64,000 nt of DNA from Desulfovibrio sp. UIB00 (GCF_022508225.1 NZ_JAETXJ010000011.1:1-64000), one strand, 5' to 3'. Counted from the first letter of the stretch, positions 52,351 to 61,992 are shown. A program made the numbers and translations. Notes: generated from the letters alone by a model not told the origin.

Positions 52351-52411
52351 GATCCACCTTGTGCATGTGCGGCAGAGCCGCAAGAACGCGGGCAAACCCG
52401 CGCATTGTGTG

Positions 52412-53593
52412 CTATTCGAATCGCAGAGCGGTTACCACGTCCATGCGGCTTGCCTGCATGGCAGGGAACAGACCGCCCGCTATGCCAATGACGGCAGAAA
52501 AAACGATGCTTCCCACGCTGCTGAAAAACAGCAGCGGATACGAAACACCCGTTCCAAGCGATAGGGAACCGATCTCAACCAGCGCGCAGCCAATAAGAAT
52601 GCCAAATATGCCGCCAGCAACCGATTTGCAAAGAGCCTCGGCCAGAAACTGCGCCAGGATGTCTATATCCGAGCCGCCCATGGCCTTTTTAAGGCCCACT
52701 TCGCGCGTTCTGGCCCGAACTGCGGCAAATGTGCCATACCAGATGCCGAAACCGCCAAGCATGAGCGAAGCGGCAATACCAAGCCACAGCAGAGCCTCAA
52801 CCCACATGAAGGTGGTTTTGATGCGATTGAGTTGATCTTCCTGCGTCTGCACCACGATATAGGGGGCGGACTGATGCTCGCGCACCATCTGAGGAATAAT
52901 CTTGACAAGCGGCGGCACGTCTTCCCAGCCGATGGCGCGGATAAAGAGTCTGCGCACCTTGCCCCGGCCCCAGTTGCGGTCGGCCATGGTGGTATAGGGC
53001 AGAAAGCCGCCATGGCTCCAGCTGCCGAGCATGACGCCGCTGACAACGCCCACCACTTCAAAAACATCCTGCTCCAGAAAGAGCAGCTTGCCTATGGCTT
53101 CTTCCGAACCGCCAAATAAATTTCTGGCCGCATCCCTGCCAAGCTGGCATACGCGCCTGTGAGAGTCCACATCTTCCTGATTGAGCAGCCGCCCGGCCGT
53201 AAGATCAATAGAGTAAACCTCGGCGAAATACTGGTCGATGCCGATAAAATCCAAATTCAGCGTGCGTTCGCCGGTGCCGCGTATGGGGAAAGTTTTATTG
53301 TCGCGCAGGTTTCTGCTCACCAAGCTGACGCCGGGCAACTGAGAAAGGGCTTCCACTGTTTCAGGATAAAACTCGCGGTCGGGCTGGCCGGGGTACTGGG
53401 CATCATCCATGTATACCTGGATGACGTTGACGCCACCCATGAGCACCATATCTTGGCCCACCTTGTACCGAATTTCTCGGCCAAGTACCGCCAGGACGAT
53501 AAACGCCGTGATGCCAAGGGCGATGGAAAGCATCACCCCGAAGCCGCGCTGGCGCACAACCTGCCTGAGGCTGACGCGAATAAGGTCTGACAT
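52412..53593 (-). CDS. MacB/FtsX-type ABC permease
   Basis: A 393-residue permease from the ATG giving MSDLIRVSLRQVV. TM1 (GVMLSIALGITAFIVLAVLG) is followed by a large periplasmic MacB core domain (GGVNVIQVYMDD, DEFYPETVEALSQLPGVSLVS-like region). Three C-terminal helices form the FtsX domain (LLWLGIAASLMLGGFGIWYGTFAAVRARTREVGLKKAMGGSD, then a final two-helix segment). Its ATPase is the N-terminal half of the downstream fusion. Such systems act on lipoproteins, toxins or cell-wall enzymes in the periplasm rather than on small solutes. It is the first gene of the minus-strand run toward hldE and glk. Confidence 0.88.
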   Translation of the reverse strand: MSDLIRVSLRQVVRQRGFGVMLSIALGITAFIVLAVLGREIRYKVGQDMVLMGGVNVIQVYMDDAQYPGQPDREFYPETVEALSQLPGVSLVSRNLRDNKTFPIRGTGERTLNLDFIGIDQYFAEVYSIDLTAGRLLNQEDVDSHRRVCQLGRDAARNLFGGSEEAIGKLLFLEQDVFEVVGVVSGVMLGSWSHGGFLPYTTMADRNWGRGKVRRLFIRAIGWEDVPPLVKIIPQMVREHQSAPYIVVQTQEDQLNRIKTTFMWVEALLWLGIAASLMLGGFGIWYGTFAAVRARTREVGLKKAMGGSDIDILAQFLAEALCKSVAGGIFGILIGCALVEIGSLSLGTGVSYPLLFFSSVGSIVFSAVIGIAGGLFPAMQASRMDVVTALRFE

Positions 53594-53861
53594 TGCAATC
53601 ATGGCGCAATCACTACTCTGACAAAAAACGATAAAAAAAGCCGTGGCTTATGCCGCGCACATGCGCAACGCCATTGCCGCATCCTGCTGTCGGGCTGCAT
53701 ACAGATATATTGCATCCGGCCCGTGACAAAAGGGCAAAAGACGATACACGCCACCATGGGTGTATGTCAAAGCCTCTATTTCCATACCCTGTCACGGACC
53801 GCATGCGCAAATAAGAAAGAATCTGGCGCACCACGCCTCCATCAGGTGTGGTTTCAAATTG
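53594..53861. other. Gap between the GT2 gene and the ABC permease gene
   Basis: About 270 bases between two minus-strand genes, possibly with a promoter for the permease-ATPase-hldE-glk run. No clear terminator, promoter or small gene is visible. Confidence 0.3.
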
Positions 53862-55049
53862 CTACTTCGTTCCCTGACAGTGTTCAGAGCGCAGCACTAC
53901 CCCGCCCTTGCCGACTTCATACCGTATGCCGTGCCAGACAATATCCCACGACTTTATGCTCTGCCAGTAAACAGAGGTGAACATGCGTACGGCGTCCACA
54001 AAGGCCATGCACCAGCGCCACAGCGGCACGGGCTTGACAAGCAGACCACGCCACAGATGCAGCGCGCTGACCACCGCCGCCAGCCAGAACAGGCCAAGCA
54101 ACACTCCAGCGCCGCTGCCCACGTTCACAATCCAGCCCAGAAAGGCCAGGGCCGCGCACACCATGGGCAGGGCCATCATAACACACATGAGACCCAGCAG
54201 CTTCCACTGGCCGGGCATGCAGAACTTGAGAAAAAGCACCTGCCTGTCCATCCAGGCCCGCCAGACGGGCGTGGAGTGGTTAACAGCATCGGTCCGCAGC
54301 AAAGCACCGGGGCAAAGACGCACCTTTGCGCCACGTACCTGAAGCAGGGCCGTGAGCGAGCAGTCGTCCACCACGTTCTCAAGCCACAACTGCGCCACGC
54401 CGTATTTTACGTAGGCCGCTCGGGTCATGGCCATAGCGCCGCCCCACAACTGGGTAAAGGCAGACATGGCTTGCAGGTAGCGCATAAGCATGACGCACAG
54501 CGTATAGGCCAGTGTTACGGGCTGGTCGTCGCGCGGCTCCACCACATGATAACCGGTGCTGAACGAAGCCTCGCCCCTGGCCATGGGCGCCGCCAGATGC
54601 CGCAGAAAATCAGGTTCCGCCATGTGGGTGCTGTCGCAAAACACATAGACGTCCACTTCATCGCCCAGAGCGGCAATACCCTGAAGGCTGTTATGGTTTT
54701 TTTGCCCGCAACCCGTGGCGGTGCCTGCCACCACATGGCGCAGAGCGGGAAAATCCTGCTTGAGTCTGCCCACAAGCTCGGCGGCGGGTTCATTTTCTTC
54801 CGCAGTAACGAGCACGGGGACAAAACGGGGATAATCCTGGGTCAAAAGGCTGCGCAACGCGCCTTCCATACGCGGATCGCGCCCGGCCACAGGCACAATC
54901 ATACCCACCGATGGCCATTTGTCTTCAGGTATGGCGCGGTTGGCCTCGGCTTCTTCCTCAATACGGCGGGGCATGCTTTCGCCCCTGCGGGCCAGAATAT
55001 ACAACAGAGCGCATTGGGAGGTGGCCAGCAAAAACCATATCCAGAACAT
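53862..55049 (-). CDS. Membrane GT2/GT21-like glycosyltransferase
   Basis: From the ATG five bases after AAGGAG, 395 residues. An N-terminal helix (FWIWFLLATSQCALLYILA) anchors a GT-A domain with VGMIVPVAGRDPRMEGALRSLL, VYVFCDSTHMAEPDFL (the D-x-x metal site) and the ENVVDDCSLTALLQVRG catalytic Asp region. AWMDRQVLFLKF takes the place of the QxxRW acceptor motif of ceramide/hopanoid-type GT21 enzymes. Two to three C-terminal helices follow. It likely transfers a sugar onto a membrane lipid. It is the last of the three genes in the 56.9-53.9 kb block and is followed by a 268-base gap. Confidence 0.8.
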   Translation of the reverse strand: MFWIWFLLATSQCALLYILARRGESMPRRIEEEAEANRAIPEDKWPSVGMIVPVAGRDPRMEGALRSLLTQDYPRFVPVLVTAEENEPAAELVGRLKQDFPALRHVVAGTATGCGQKNHNSLQGIAALGDEVDVYVFCDSTHMAEPDFLRHLAAPMARGEASFSTGYHVVEPRDDQPVTLAYTLCVMLMRYLQAMSAFTQLWGGAMAMTRAAYVKYGVAQLWLENVVDDCSLTALLQVRGAKVRLCPGALLRTDAVNHSTPVWRAWMDRQVLFLKFCMPGQWKLLGLMCVMMALPMVCAALAFLGWIVNVGSGAGVLLGLFWLAAVVSALHLWRGLLVKPVPLWRWCMAFVDAVRMFTSVYWQSIKSWDIVWHGIRYEVGKGGVVLRSEHCQGTK

Positions 55050-55189
55050 AGGCACTCCTTCATGTTATTGTTGAATGGATCAGCAATCGGCAGCAAGGAC
55101 ATGGATCCTTTGCAGCGCTTGCAGCAACCGCGTATTCAGGCAAGCCATGCCGCAGCAGGACGTAAAAACGCCCTGTCCCAGCTCAAATT

Positions 55190-55807
55190 CTATTGGGGCA
55201 AGGGGGCGCAGTCTTCCGGCGCAAGCGGCGCATCGTGGATGCGCTTGCCCTCCAGACGTACGTTCATGCCGTTCTTCAGGCTGATGACGCCCTCGACTTT
55301 TTCGGCAGAAGCAAGACGCCCCTTGAATGAATGCCCGGATGAATGGTGCGCCTCAATATCATTGTTACGCACCGTTCCATCTATGTGGTACACGTCAACC
55401 TTGCCGTTGTACAGACGCAGGTGCACCACGCCGCGCACCGTGCCCTGAGCGGAAACACACACTCCCACACGGTATGTTGATGAATAGAGCGAGCCTGTCC
55501 AGAGTTCACGCACTTCCACAGGGGCGTTGGCAGCAGACGGCGTTGCCGTGGCTGTGCCTCCGGCAGTAGGGGGGGTACTTTTCTGTTCGCCGTGCTGTTC
55601 CACCTGGGAGCCGGGATTTTGGTCCTGCGTGGTTTGAACTTCGGCAGCGCGAGCCGCAAAAACACCCACGGTCATCAGGCAAAAGCAAACGCAAAGCGCC
55701 GCAAGACACAAAACTGCATATTTCAGCCGCGCGCGCCTGAGCCGTATTGCCCGCGTTGCCTGTGCAGCCCTGGAGCATACACGCAGTGAATTTTGATCTA
55801 ATTCCAT
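55190..55807 (-). CDS. Membrane-anchored periplasmic protein of unknown function
   Basis: Start taken at MELDQNSLRV; longer readings run into the preceding GT4 gene. The 205-residue protein has a basic N-terminus, one membrane helix (YAVLCLAALCVCFCLMTVGVFAA), a Gln/Thr/Pro-rich linker and a C-terminal domain with repeated strand-like segments (GVVHLRLYNGKVDVYHIDG, GVISLKNGMNVRLEGKRIHD). No family recognised. It lies between GT4 and GT2 genes, so it may be an accessory of the same envelope pathway. Confidence 0.65.
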   Translation of the reverse strand: MELDQNSLRVCSRAAQATRAIRLRRARLKYAVLCLAALCVCFCLMTVGVFAARAAEVQTTQDQNPGSQVEQHGEQKSTPPTAGGTATATPSAANAPVEVRELWTGSLYSSTYRVGVCVSAQGTVRGVVHLRLYNGKVDVYHIDGTVRNNDIEAHHSSGHSFKGRLASAEKVEGVISLKNGMNVRLEGKRIHDAPLAPEDCAPLPQ

Positions 55808-55860
55808 ATATACCTGCGCCTTCCGCACTTGGGCAGAAGACTGATTGACAAGTTCAGCTG

Positions 55861-56952
55861 TCAGTTGCGGCGCAAGCCGGCAAAAACGGCCTGATGCGCC
55901 TCCACCATGGCAGTGAAGGAAAAATCCCGCTCCACGCGCAAACGCCCGGCCTGCCCCATGGCATCGCACAACGCGCCGTCTTCAAGCAGACGGCAGCAGT
56001 TCTCCGCCAGGGCCGCCACATCGCCAGCATGCGAAAGCAGGCCATTCTGGCCGTTTTCCACCAGCCGGGGAATGCCGCCAACAGATGTAGCACACACAGG
56101 CAGGCCGCAGGCCATGGCCTCAAGGATCACATTGGGCTGGCCTTCGCGCACGGATGAAAGTGCGAAGATACGTCCAGCTGCATAGTGCCCGCGCATATCA
56201 AGCCCACCGGGGATAAAGTCCACGTTGCTTCCGGCGGCATGATCCTTGGCCCACTGGTGCAGATTGGCTTCTTCCGGGCCATCCCCCACAATGCGCAAAC
56301 GCGCCGAGGGGTGGCGTTGCAGCACAATCTCAAAGGCGCGCAAGAGGGTCAGGTGATCCTTGTCGCCCGCAAGGCGCGCCACGCAGACGATCTCGGGGGC
56401 ACGAGCCGAGGGCGCAGCCCCGGACGGCGCAAAAAATTCCGTATCCACCCCGTTGGGGATGTAACTCAAACGGGATTGCGGCAAGCCGAAATACAACAAA
56501 ATTTCATGCAGTGCTTCGGAATTGCAGATCATATGATCCGTAAGCCGCCAAAGCCAGCGTTCATGCTGCCGCTTGGGGCCGCCGCCGCCACGGCAGGTTC
56601 CCACAATACGCGGGGCTTTTTTTTCGCCAAGCCAGCCCAGCCGCCCCCAGATGCGCCCCCAGATATTGGGTAGGGCCGTGCAAGGCACGATGACATCTGG
56701 CTGCAACCTGCGCAGCTTTGAATACAGGGCGGCAAAAAACAGGGGCGGTACCTTGCGGTCATGCCCCATGTGGTGCAGCTCTATGCCCGCATCCCGCGCG
56801 GCTTCATCCAGGTCAGTGGGGCCAGTGAGCGTAAGCATGACCGGCGTAAAACGTGTGCGGTCCAGGCGGCGGGCCAGTTCAAGGGTCTGGCGTTGCGTTC
56901 CGCCATAACAAAGATCCTCCATAAAGAAGAGGATGCGCTGTGGGATGGTCAT
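55861..56952 (-). CDS. GT4 glycosyltransferase
   Basis: A 363-residue GT-B enzyme. The N-terminal Rossmann domain opens RILFFMEDLCYGGTQRQTLELARRL (acceptor site with GGxQR). The C-terminal donor domain has SYIPNGVDTEFFAPS, VCVARLAGDKDHLTLLRAFEIVL, RLRIVGDGPEEANL and REGQPNVILEAMACGLPVCATSVGGIPRLV with the E-x7-E pair. It transfers a sugar from a nucleotide donor in the cytoplasm, probably onto lipid A-core or a related glycan, given HldE in the same region. GAAGGAGA precedes the ATG. It is the promoter-proximal gene of the block and diverges from the deacetylase-like gene. Confidence 0.9.
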   Translation of the reverse strand: MTIPQRILFFMEDLCYGGTQRQTLELARRLDRTRFTPVMLTLTGPTDLDEAARDAGIELHHMGHDRKVPPLFFAALYSKLRRLQPDVIVPCTALPNIWGRIWGRLGWLGEKKAPRIVGTCRGGGGPKRQHERWLWRLTDHMICNSEALHEILLYFGLPQSRLSYIPNGVDTEFFAPSGAAPSARAPEIVCVARLAGDKDHLTLLRAFEIVLQRHPSARLRIVGDGPEEANLHQWAKDHAAGSNVDFIPGGLDMRGHYAAGRIFALSSVREGQPNVILEAMACGLPVCATSVGGIPRLVENGQNGLLSHAGDVAALAENCCRLLEDGALCDAMGQAGRLRVERDFSFTAMVEAHQAVFAGLRRN

Positions 56953-57181
56953 GCTTCTCCTTCAGATAACCGGACGGCTGAAAGTTGCGGCGCAAAAGCC
57001 GAACAGCCGTATGCATTATTGTATGCATTCCGCCCGGTTTTGCAAGGCCGCCCAAGCCACCACCTCATATTACACTTAAAATACACGCAATTTTTTATAC
57101 CGCCTGAGGCAGGCCCCCCAGGTGAGCGGCTCGGGAACGCCCATGATTGCCATGCGCCCTGCTTGGGCTTACAGTTAAGGA

Positions 57182-58207
57182 ATGACTGACTGCACCAATG
57201 ACACATCCTTTAATAATCAGGCTGACAAACCCGCCCTGCGGGTGATTGTGAGCCTTGATGTGGAAGAAGAGGGGCTATTTTCCGGCAATTATGCGGCGAG
57301 AGGCTGCGGCGTGCGCAATGTGGCCCTGCTGCGCAGGCTTGCCCCCCTCACCAGTGAGCTGGGTTTCCCGCTCACGCTGTTTTGCGCGCACACGGTTTTT
57401 GCCAATGCCGAGGCCTGTTCCCATCTGGCCTGGATGCGCGACCACTGCAATGCGGAAATAGCCGCGCACCTGCACCACTGGAGCACGCCGCCGCTTGGGG
57501 ACGACACGACCCAGCCCGCCCCGGAAAAACAGGGGCCGCCCACCCGCACAGACCGCCTGCCGCGAGAATTGCTGCGCCAGCGCCTGCGTACCCTGCTGGA
57601 TGCCGGACGCGAATTCCAGGGCGCGGATCTGACCAGCTTCCGCATGGGACGCTGGGATCTCAAATCCACTGTTCGCCCCCTGCTGGCGGAGGAAGGCATC
57701 ACCTTTGACAGTTCGGTGTGCCCCTTGCGTGTTTTCCATGACGGGCCGGATCATTTCCTTGCGCCCTCCGACCCGTACTGGCTTGAGGACGCCCCCGGCC
57801 TGCTGGAGTCGCCGGTCACACAGATTCCGCTTTCGCGCACGCTGGCCCGGCTGTGGCATGGTTGCGCCAAAGGCGCGGCCTGGACCGATTCCTTTCATTT
57901 CTGGGGAGCATTGAGCCCCAACCCGGTATGGCACAGCACCGCCGTCATGCGGGCGGCTACGCGCCTGCACATGGCACGCGGCGGACGGGTTTTGAGCCTG
58001 TTCTGGCATTCGTCAGAAATGCTCCCCGGCGGCTCCCCCAATATCCCCGATCAAAAAGCCGCCGATGCCCTGTACACAAAAATTTATGATTTTCTGGCGT
58101 GGCTGACGCGCAATTACGCAGTGCGCGGGCTCACCGCCGCCCAACTGCGAGAGCAAGCCCCCGGCCTTGATTTCGGCCCTCGCCCGGCAGGCAAAGGGGA
58201 CTGGTGA
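57182..58207 (+). CDS. Polysaccharide deacetylase-like protein
   Basis: A 341-residue protein with a NodB-like barrel pattern: RVIVSLDVEEEGLFSGNY (Asp-rich first motif), EIAAHLHHWSTPP (HxxxH-like metal site; HLHH), DLTSFRMGRWDLKSTVRPLLAEEG (RxGxW, motif 3) and VLSLFWHSSEMLPGG (His of motif 5). Such proteins remove N-acetyl groups from polysaccharide or lipid-linked sugars. There is no signal peptide, so a cytoplasmic, lipid- or nucleotide-linked substrate is implied. A good Shine-Dalgarno is missing (AAGGA abuts the ATG). The next gene overlaps its stop (TGATG). Confidence 0.75.
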   Translation: MTDCTNDTSFNNQADKPALRVIVSLDVEEEGLFSGNYAARGCGVRNVALLRRLAPLTSELGFPLTLFCAHTVFANAEACSHLAWMRDHCNAEIAAHLHHWSTPPLGDDTTQPAPEKQGPPTRTDRLPRELLRQRLRTLLDAGREFQGADLTSFRMGRWDLKSTVRPLLAEEGITFDSSVCPLRVFHDGPDHFLAPSDPYWLEDAPGLLESPVTQIPLSRTLARLWHGCAKGAAWTDSFHFWGALSPNPVWHSTAVMRAATRLHMARGGRVLSLFWHSSEMLPGGSPNIPDQKAADALYTKIYDFLAWLTRNYAVRGLTAAQLREQAPGLDFGPRPAGKGDW

Positions 58208-58974
58208 TGCAGCGCGTGGTCTTTGTGCTGCTTGATGGCCTTGCCGCCGCCACGGCCCGCCGCTGCATGAGTTACATGCAGTCGCTCGCCGATGCGGGGC
58301 TGGCACGCCATACGGAGTTGCAAGGCGAACTGCCGCCGCTCTCCCGCCCCATTTACGCCACACTGCTCACAGGTCTGCGCCCGGCGCAAAGCGGCATTAT
58401 GCATAATGATGATGCCCGGCTCTGCCCCGCGCCAACCATTTTCAGCCGCGCGCAGGCCGCAGGCCTGACCACCGCCGCCGCTGCCTACCACTGGATGAGC
58501 GAGTTGTGCAACGTGGCCCCCTTTGAGCCGGGGCGCGACCGTATTACAGACGATGCGGCCCTGCCCATTGCCCACGGCCTGTTTTACTGCACCGATGCCT
58601 ACCCGGACGATGAGATTTTTCACGATGCGGCCTGCCTGCGGCGGCGCCATGAACCGCATCTGCTGCTGGCGCACAGCATGGGCATTGACAACGCAGGCCA
58701 TCTGCACGGCGCAGACAGCAAGAAATACCGGGATGCCGCCCGCAGGGCCGATGGGCTGCTGGCCCGCTGGCTGCCGGAATGGACGGCGGCAGGCTATGCG
58801 GTTCTGGTCACCAGCGATCACGGCATGGACGACGACGGCAGCCACAACGACAACAGCGAAGCCACCCGGCGAATTCCCCTGTGGCTGACGGGCGAAGGAT
58901 TTAAAAACACCCCGTTGCCCACAGATCAGACGCAGATTGCAGGGCTTGTATGCCGTGCGCTCGGCATTGAATAA
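58207..58974 (+). CDS. Type I phosphodiesterase/alkaline phosphatase-superfamily protein
   Basis: A 255-residue, short member of the alkaline-phosphatase superfamily. RVVFVLLDGLAAATAR carries the first metal Asp; PPLSRPIYATLLTGLRPAQSGI carries the Ser/Thr nucleophile region; LLLAHSMGIDNAGHLHG and VLVTSDHGMDDDGSHND hold the remaining metal ligands (Asp, His, Asp-His). It lacks a signal peptide. Substrate unknown; phosphodiester or phosphonate bonds of envelope polymers are possible. The start overlaps the stop of the deacetylase-like gene by one base, so the two are coexpressed. Confidence 0.82.
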   Translation: MQRVVFVLLDGLAAATARRCMSYMQSLADAGLARHTELQGELPPLSRPIYATLLTGLRPAQSGIMHNDDARLCPAPTIFSRAQAAGLTTAAAAYHWMSELCNVAPFEPGRDRITDDAALPIAHGLFYCTDAYPDDEIFHDAACLRRRHEPHLLLAHSMGIDNAGHLHGADSKKYRDAARRADGLLARWLPEWTAAGYAVLVTSDHGMDDDGSHNDNSEATRRIPLWLTGEGFKNTPLPTDQTQIAGLVCRALGIE

Positions 58975-58996
58975 CCCCTGCACCTCCACCAAGCTC

Positions 58997-59866
58997 ATGC
59001 GACAGAACATGTTTAACGGCTATGTATGGATTTTGCTGGCGGCCCTGCTGTGGTCGCTGCTGGGTGTTGTTTCCAAGTTTTGCCAGTATGCGGGCGTATT
59101 GCCGCTTGAAACGGCCTTTTGGCGGGCGGCCATAGGCTGCGCTTTCTTTTTGGCGCACGCCGCTTTGACCGGGGGGCTGCGCATTCCCTTACGCCATGCC
59201 CTGACGTTTATGCTTTTTGGCGCATGGGGCGTTGGGGTGTTTTTCGGTGCCATGCAAATGGCCATCAAGCTCAGCGGCGGCGCAACCGCCGTGGTGCTGC
59301 TGTATACTGCCCCGGTGTGGGTGGCTGTTTTTTCGCGCTTTTTGTTTGGCGAACACATAACACGGCGCAAGGCGCTGGCCGTGCTCATTGCCCTTTCCGG
59401 CACGGCGCTGGTCTGTTTTTCCGGCGGCAGCCTGCCTGGCGAAACATCCCTTGCGGGCATTGGCTTTGGCCTGCTCTCCGGCCTGTGCTATGCCACGCAC
59501 TATCCCTTTTACCGCTGGTGGCAACGCCGTTATTCCACAGCCAGCATTTATGGCTTCATGCTGCTGGGTGGTGTGGTGGCTCTGGGCTTCTGCGGCCCGG
59601 TGCATGTGGATCACGCCCTGGACACATGGGGTTGGCTGTTCGCCCTGGGGCTGCTCACCTGCTACATGGCCTACATCTGCTACGGGCAAGGGTTGAAACG
59701 CATCAGCCTTGTGCGGGCAGCAGTTACCTGCCATCTGGAGCCGGTGCTCGGCACTCTTTGGGTCTGGCTGTTCTGGAATGAAAGTTTCAGCGCGTCCGGC
59801 TGGTTGGGTGGCGCGCTGGTTCTCAGTGCGGTATTTCTGCTGACCACTGACAAAACCAGCGAATAG
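58997..59866 (+). CDS. EamA/DMT-family transporter
   Basis: A 289-residue protein with ten hydrophobic helices in two EamA repeats: WILLAALLWSLLGVVSKFCQYAG begins the first, GIGFGLLSGLCYATHYPFYRWW the second. ATAVVLLYTAPVWVAVFSRFLFGEHITRRK and VTCHLEPVLGTLWVWLFWNESFSASGW are the characteristic helix 4-5 and 9-10 segments. It exports or exchanges a small metabolite. The start could also be the ATG four codons later. It follows the phosphodiesterase-like gene in the same direction. Confidence 0.88.
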   Translation: MRQNMFNGYVWILLAALLWSLLGVVSKFCQYAGVLPLETAFWRAAIGCAFFLAHAALTGGLRIPLRHALTFMLFGAWGVGVFFGAMQMAIKLSGGATAVVLLYTAPVWVAVFSRFLFGEHITRRKALAVLIALSGTALVCFSGGSLPGETSLAGIGFGLLSGLCYATHYPFYRWWQRRYSTASIYGFMLLGGVVALGFCGPVHVDHALDTWGWLFALGLLTCYMAYICYGQGLKRISLVRAAVTCHLEPVLGTLWVWLFWNESFSASGWLGGALVLSAVFLLTTDKTSE

Positions 59867-59935
59867 TGCGGATCGCTGGATGCCATTGCGCTGACACCCC
59901 AAGCCACCAAATACAACCTCGTCCACCAAATACAA

Positions 59936-59997
59936 ACCCCATCAGACTTTCAAAGAAGCAGCGTACGGACTGCCGTGCTTTGTTTGCCTGATGGGGT
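59936..59997. terminator. Inverted repeat between EamA and cupin genes
   Basis: ACCCCATCAG and CTGATGGGGT form a ten-base stem with a long (42-base) internal region, between two converging genes. It may end transcription in both directions, but the loop is long and there is no strong T run. Confidence 0.4.
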
Positions 59998-60036
59998 ATA
60001 TTTATCGGGCTGATCTTGCCCTGACAGATTGAAGTA

Positions 60037-60465
60037 TTAGCGCTGACCGATCACATCCAGAAATACCAGCGGTACGCTACCGCTGCATTTGAGCGCATGA
60101 GCGTCGCCAGGACGGGCGATGGTGATGTCGCCGCCTTTCACCGGAGTTTCCTTGCCCGCGCTGTCGGTGAACACGCCCTCGCCGGAAACGATGATGTAGG
60201 CGTCTTCATTGTTTTCATGCTTGTGCATGCCAATGGAAGCGCCCGGTTGCAAAGTCATCCAGCCGATTTCCTTGATGACCATGTCCTTGGAGGCGTCGTT
60301 GCGGGTAAAGCCGAACTGACCAAACAAGGTTCCCTGACCGCCCGCCACGTTATCACGGTTCCAGGTTTTCAAGGAATCCTTTGGGTAGAGCTGCGGTTCG
60401 CCCGCAAGAGCCGTTCCGGCAAATACCAGTGAACACAGCGCTGCGGCAAAAAGCATCTTTTTCAT
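60037..60465 (-). CDS. Secreted cupin-domain protein
   Basis: From the ATG after GGGAGTG (MKKMLFAAALCSLVFAGTALA), 142 residues with a clear Sec signal peptide. The mature part is a single cupin barrel: GASIGMHKHENNEDAYIIVSGEGVF has the first metal motif (HxH...E) and DITIARPGDAHALKCSG the second (His). Function unknown; small periplasmic cupins can bind metals or sugars or act as isomerases. It is a single gene between inverted repeats. Confidence 0.85.
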   Translation of the reverse strand: MKKMLFAAALCSLVFAGTALAGEPQLYPKDSLKTWNRDNVAGGQGTLFGQFGFTRNDASKDMVIKEIGWMTLQPGASIGMHKHENNEDAYIIVSGEGVFTDSAGKETPVKGGDITIARPGDAHALKCSGSVPLVFLDVIGQR

Positions 60466-60828
60466 GATCACACTCCCGTTACATGAACACACTCTATAAA
60501 TGCATATAACGCAATGGAATCAAAGAACAATAAAAACATATCGGCACGCAGGCGGCAAACTGCTGCTGACGCCCTGACCATACGCCCACACAATACCGCT
60601 CGCAAGTGAATAATTTCCCAATCAAAGCGCCAAACTGTCGCCCTTACAGGCCTTGCCCCTTGTGGCCTGCGCATGCTTGGTGTATAGGCAAAAGCCTACG
60701 CCCTGCCGAATGTGCAAACATGGCGGCACGGTTGCATATTTATGGAGCAAGCCCGCTCCGTACAGCAAAAAATTCACGCATGGAGGCTGCGTTCCTGATG
60801 CCCTTGCCCAGGGCATACGCAGAACATT
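60466..60828. other. Divergent upstream region of cupin gene and trpS
   Basis: About 360 bases that must hold both promoters. Two short hairpins (TAGGC-AAAA-GCCTA at 60,685 and GGAGC-GCTCC at 60,744) lie in the trpS leader. The T-box consensus and a Trp-rich leader peptide are both absent, so I cannot name a regulatory mechanism. Confidence 0.35.
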
Positions 60829-61896
60829 ATGAGCAATATCATTCTGACCGGGGATCGCCCCACGGGTAAGCTGCACATCGGACACTTCGCCGGATCGCTC
60901 AAGCAGCGCGTTTTGCTGCAAAATTCTGGCAAATTTGATGAAATCTACATCATGCTGGCCGATGCGCAGGCTCTGACCGACAATGCCGACAATCCTGAAA
61001 AAGTGCGCAACAACATTCTTGAAGTGGCGTTGGACTACCTTGCCTGCGGCATTGACCCGGAAAAGTCCTCCATCTTCATTCAGTCCCAGTTGCCGCAGCT
61101 TTATGAACTGAGCTTCCACTACATGAACCTTGTCACCGTGTCGCGCCTCCAGCGCAACCCCACGGTCAAGGCAGAGATTGCCCAGAAAAATTTTGAGCAG
61201 AGCATCCCCGTGGGATTCTTCACCTACCCCATCAGCCAGGCGGCAGACATCACGGCTTTTGAGGCCACCGCCGTGCCGGTAGGCGAAGACCAGAAGCCCA
61301 TGCTGGAACAGACCGTGGAAATCGTGCGCAAGTTCAACAGCACCTACGGCGAAACTCTGGTGGAACCGCAGATCCTGCTGGAACAGAACGCCGCCTGCCT
61401 GCGCCTGCCCGGCATTGACGGCAAGGCCAAGATGAGCAAGTCCATCGGCAACTGCATCTATCTGAGCGACTCCGAGAAGGAAGTTCACGACAAAATTTTC
61501 AGCATGTTCACCGACCCTGGCCACCTCAAGGCTTCCGATCCCGGCAAGATTGAGGGCAATACCGTGTTCACCTATCTGGACGCCTTTGCCGTGCCGGAAG
61601 ACTTTGCCAAGTTCAATTCACCCTACCCCAATCTGGACGAAATGAAGGCCCACTACCAGCGCGGCGGCCTTGGAGACGTGGCGGTGAAGAAGTTCCTCAA
61701 CGAAGTCATGCAGCAGATCCTCGGCCCCATCCGCACCCGCAGGCAGCAATACGAACAGGACATTCCTTTCGTCATTGACGTGCTCAAGAAAGGTACGGAA
61801 AAGGCCTATGACAAGGCCGCCAAAACCCTTGAAAAGGTTCGCCGGGCCATGAAGCTGAACCACTTTGAAGCGGGCCTCAAGCTGCAATCCAAGTAA
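60829..61896 (+). CDS. trpS: Tryptophanyl-tRNA synthetase
   Basis: A 355-residue class I synthetase. Signature motifs: [18 protein letters not shown] (HIGH at residues 17-20) and [20 protein letters not shown] (KMSKS at 201-205). [21 protein letters not shown] is the tRNA/Trp site. The C-terminal helical anticodon-binding domain ([21 protein letters not shown]) is complete. It attaches tryptophan to tRNA-Trp in the cytoplasm. No Shine-Dalgarno of note is before the ATG. A strong terminator follows. Confidence 0.96.
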   Translation: MSNIILTGDRPTGKLHIGHFAGSLKQRVLLQNSGKFDEIYIMLADAQALTDNADNPEKVRNNILEVALDYLACGIDPEKSSIFIQSQLPQLYELSFHYMNLVTVSRLQRNPTVKAEIAQKNFEQSIPVGFFTYPISQAADITAFEATAVPVGEDQKPMLEQTVEIVRKFNSTYGETLVEPQILLEQNAACLRLPGIDGKAKMSKSIGNCIYLSDSEKEVHDKIFSMFTDPGHLKASDPGKIEGNTVFTYLDAFAVPEDFAKFNSPYPNLDEMKAHYQRGGLGDVAVKKFLNEVMQQILGPIRTRRQQYEQDIPFVIDVLKKGTEKAYDKAAKTLEKVRRAMKLNHFEAGLKLQSK

Positions 61897-61954
61897 ACAG
61901 CCCACTCAGACGGGTTGCCCGAAGCGCAGATAATTGCGCCGTACCATACCAGCC

Positions 61955-61992
61955 ATCCCCGGCAATGCCCTCAGGCAGTGCCGGGGATTTTT
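61955..61992 (+). terminator. Rho-independent terminator of trpS
   Basis: Ten-base arms (ATCCCCGGCA/TGCCGGGGAT) around a 14-base loop that itself can pair (TGCCC/GGCA), followed by TTTTTG. It separates trpS from the marR-type gene. Confidence 0.85.

Noticed and set aside
57275..58009. Long minus-strand frame opposite the deacetylase-like gene, and many similar frames in 39.5-63 kb
   Set aside because: They are antisense shadows of GC-rich codon usage without ribosome-binding sites or family motifs.
60466..60828. T-box or Trp attenuator in the trpS leader
   Set aside because: No T-box consensus, no Trp-rich leader peptide and no terminator/antiterminator pair; only two small hairpins.
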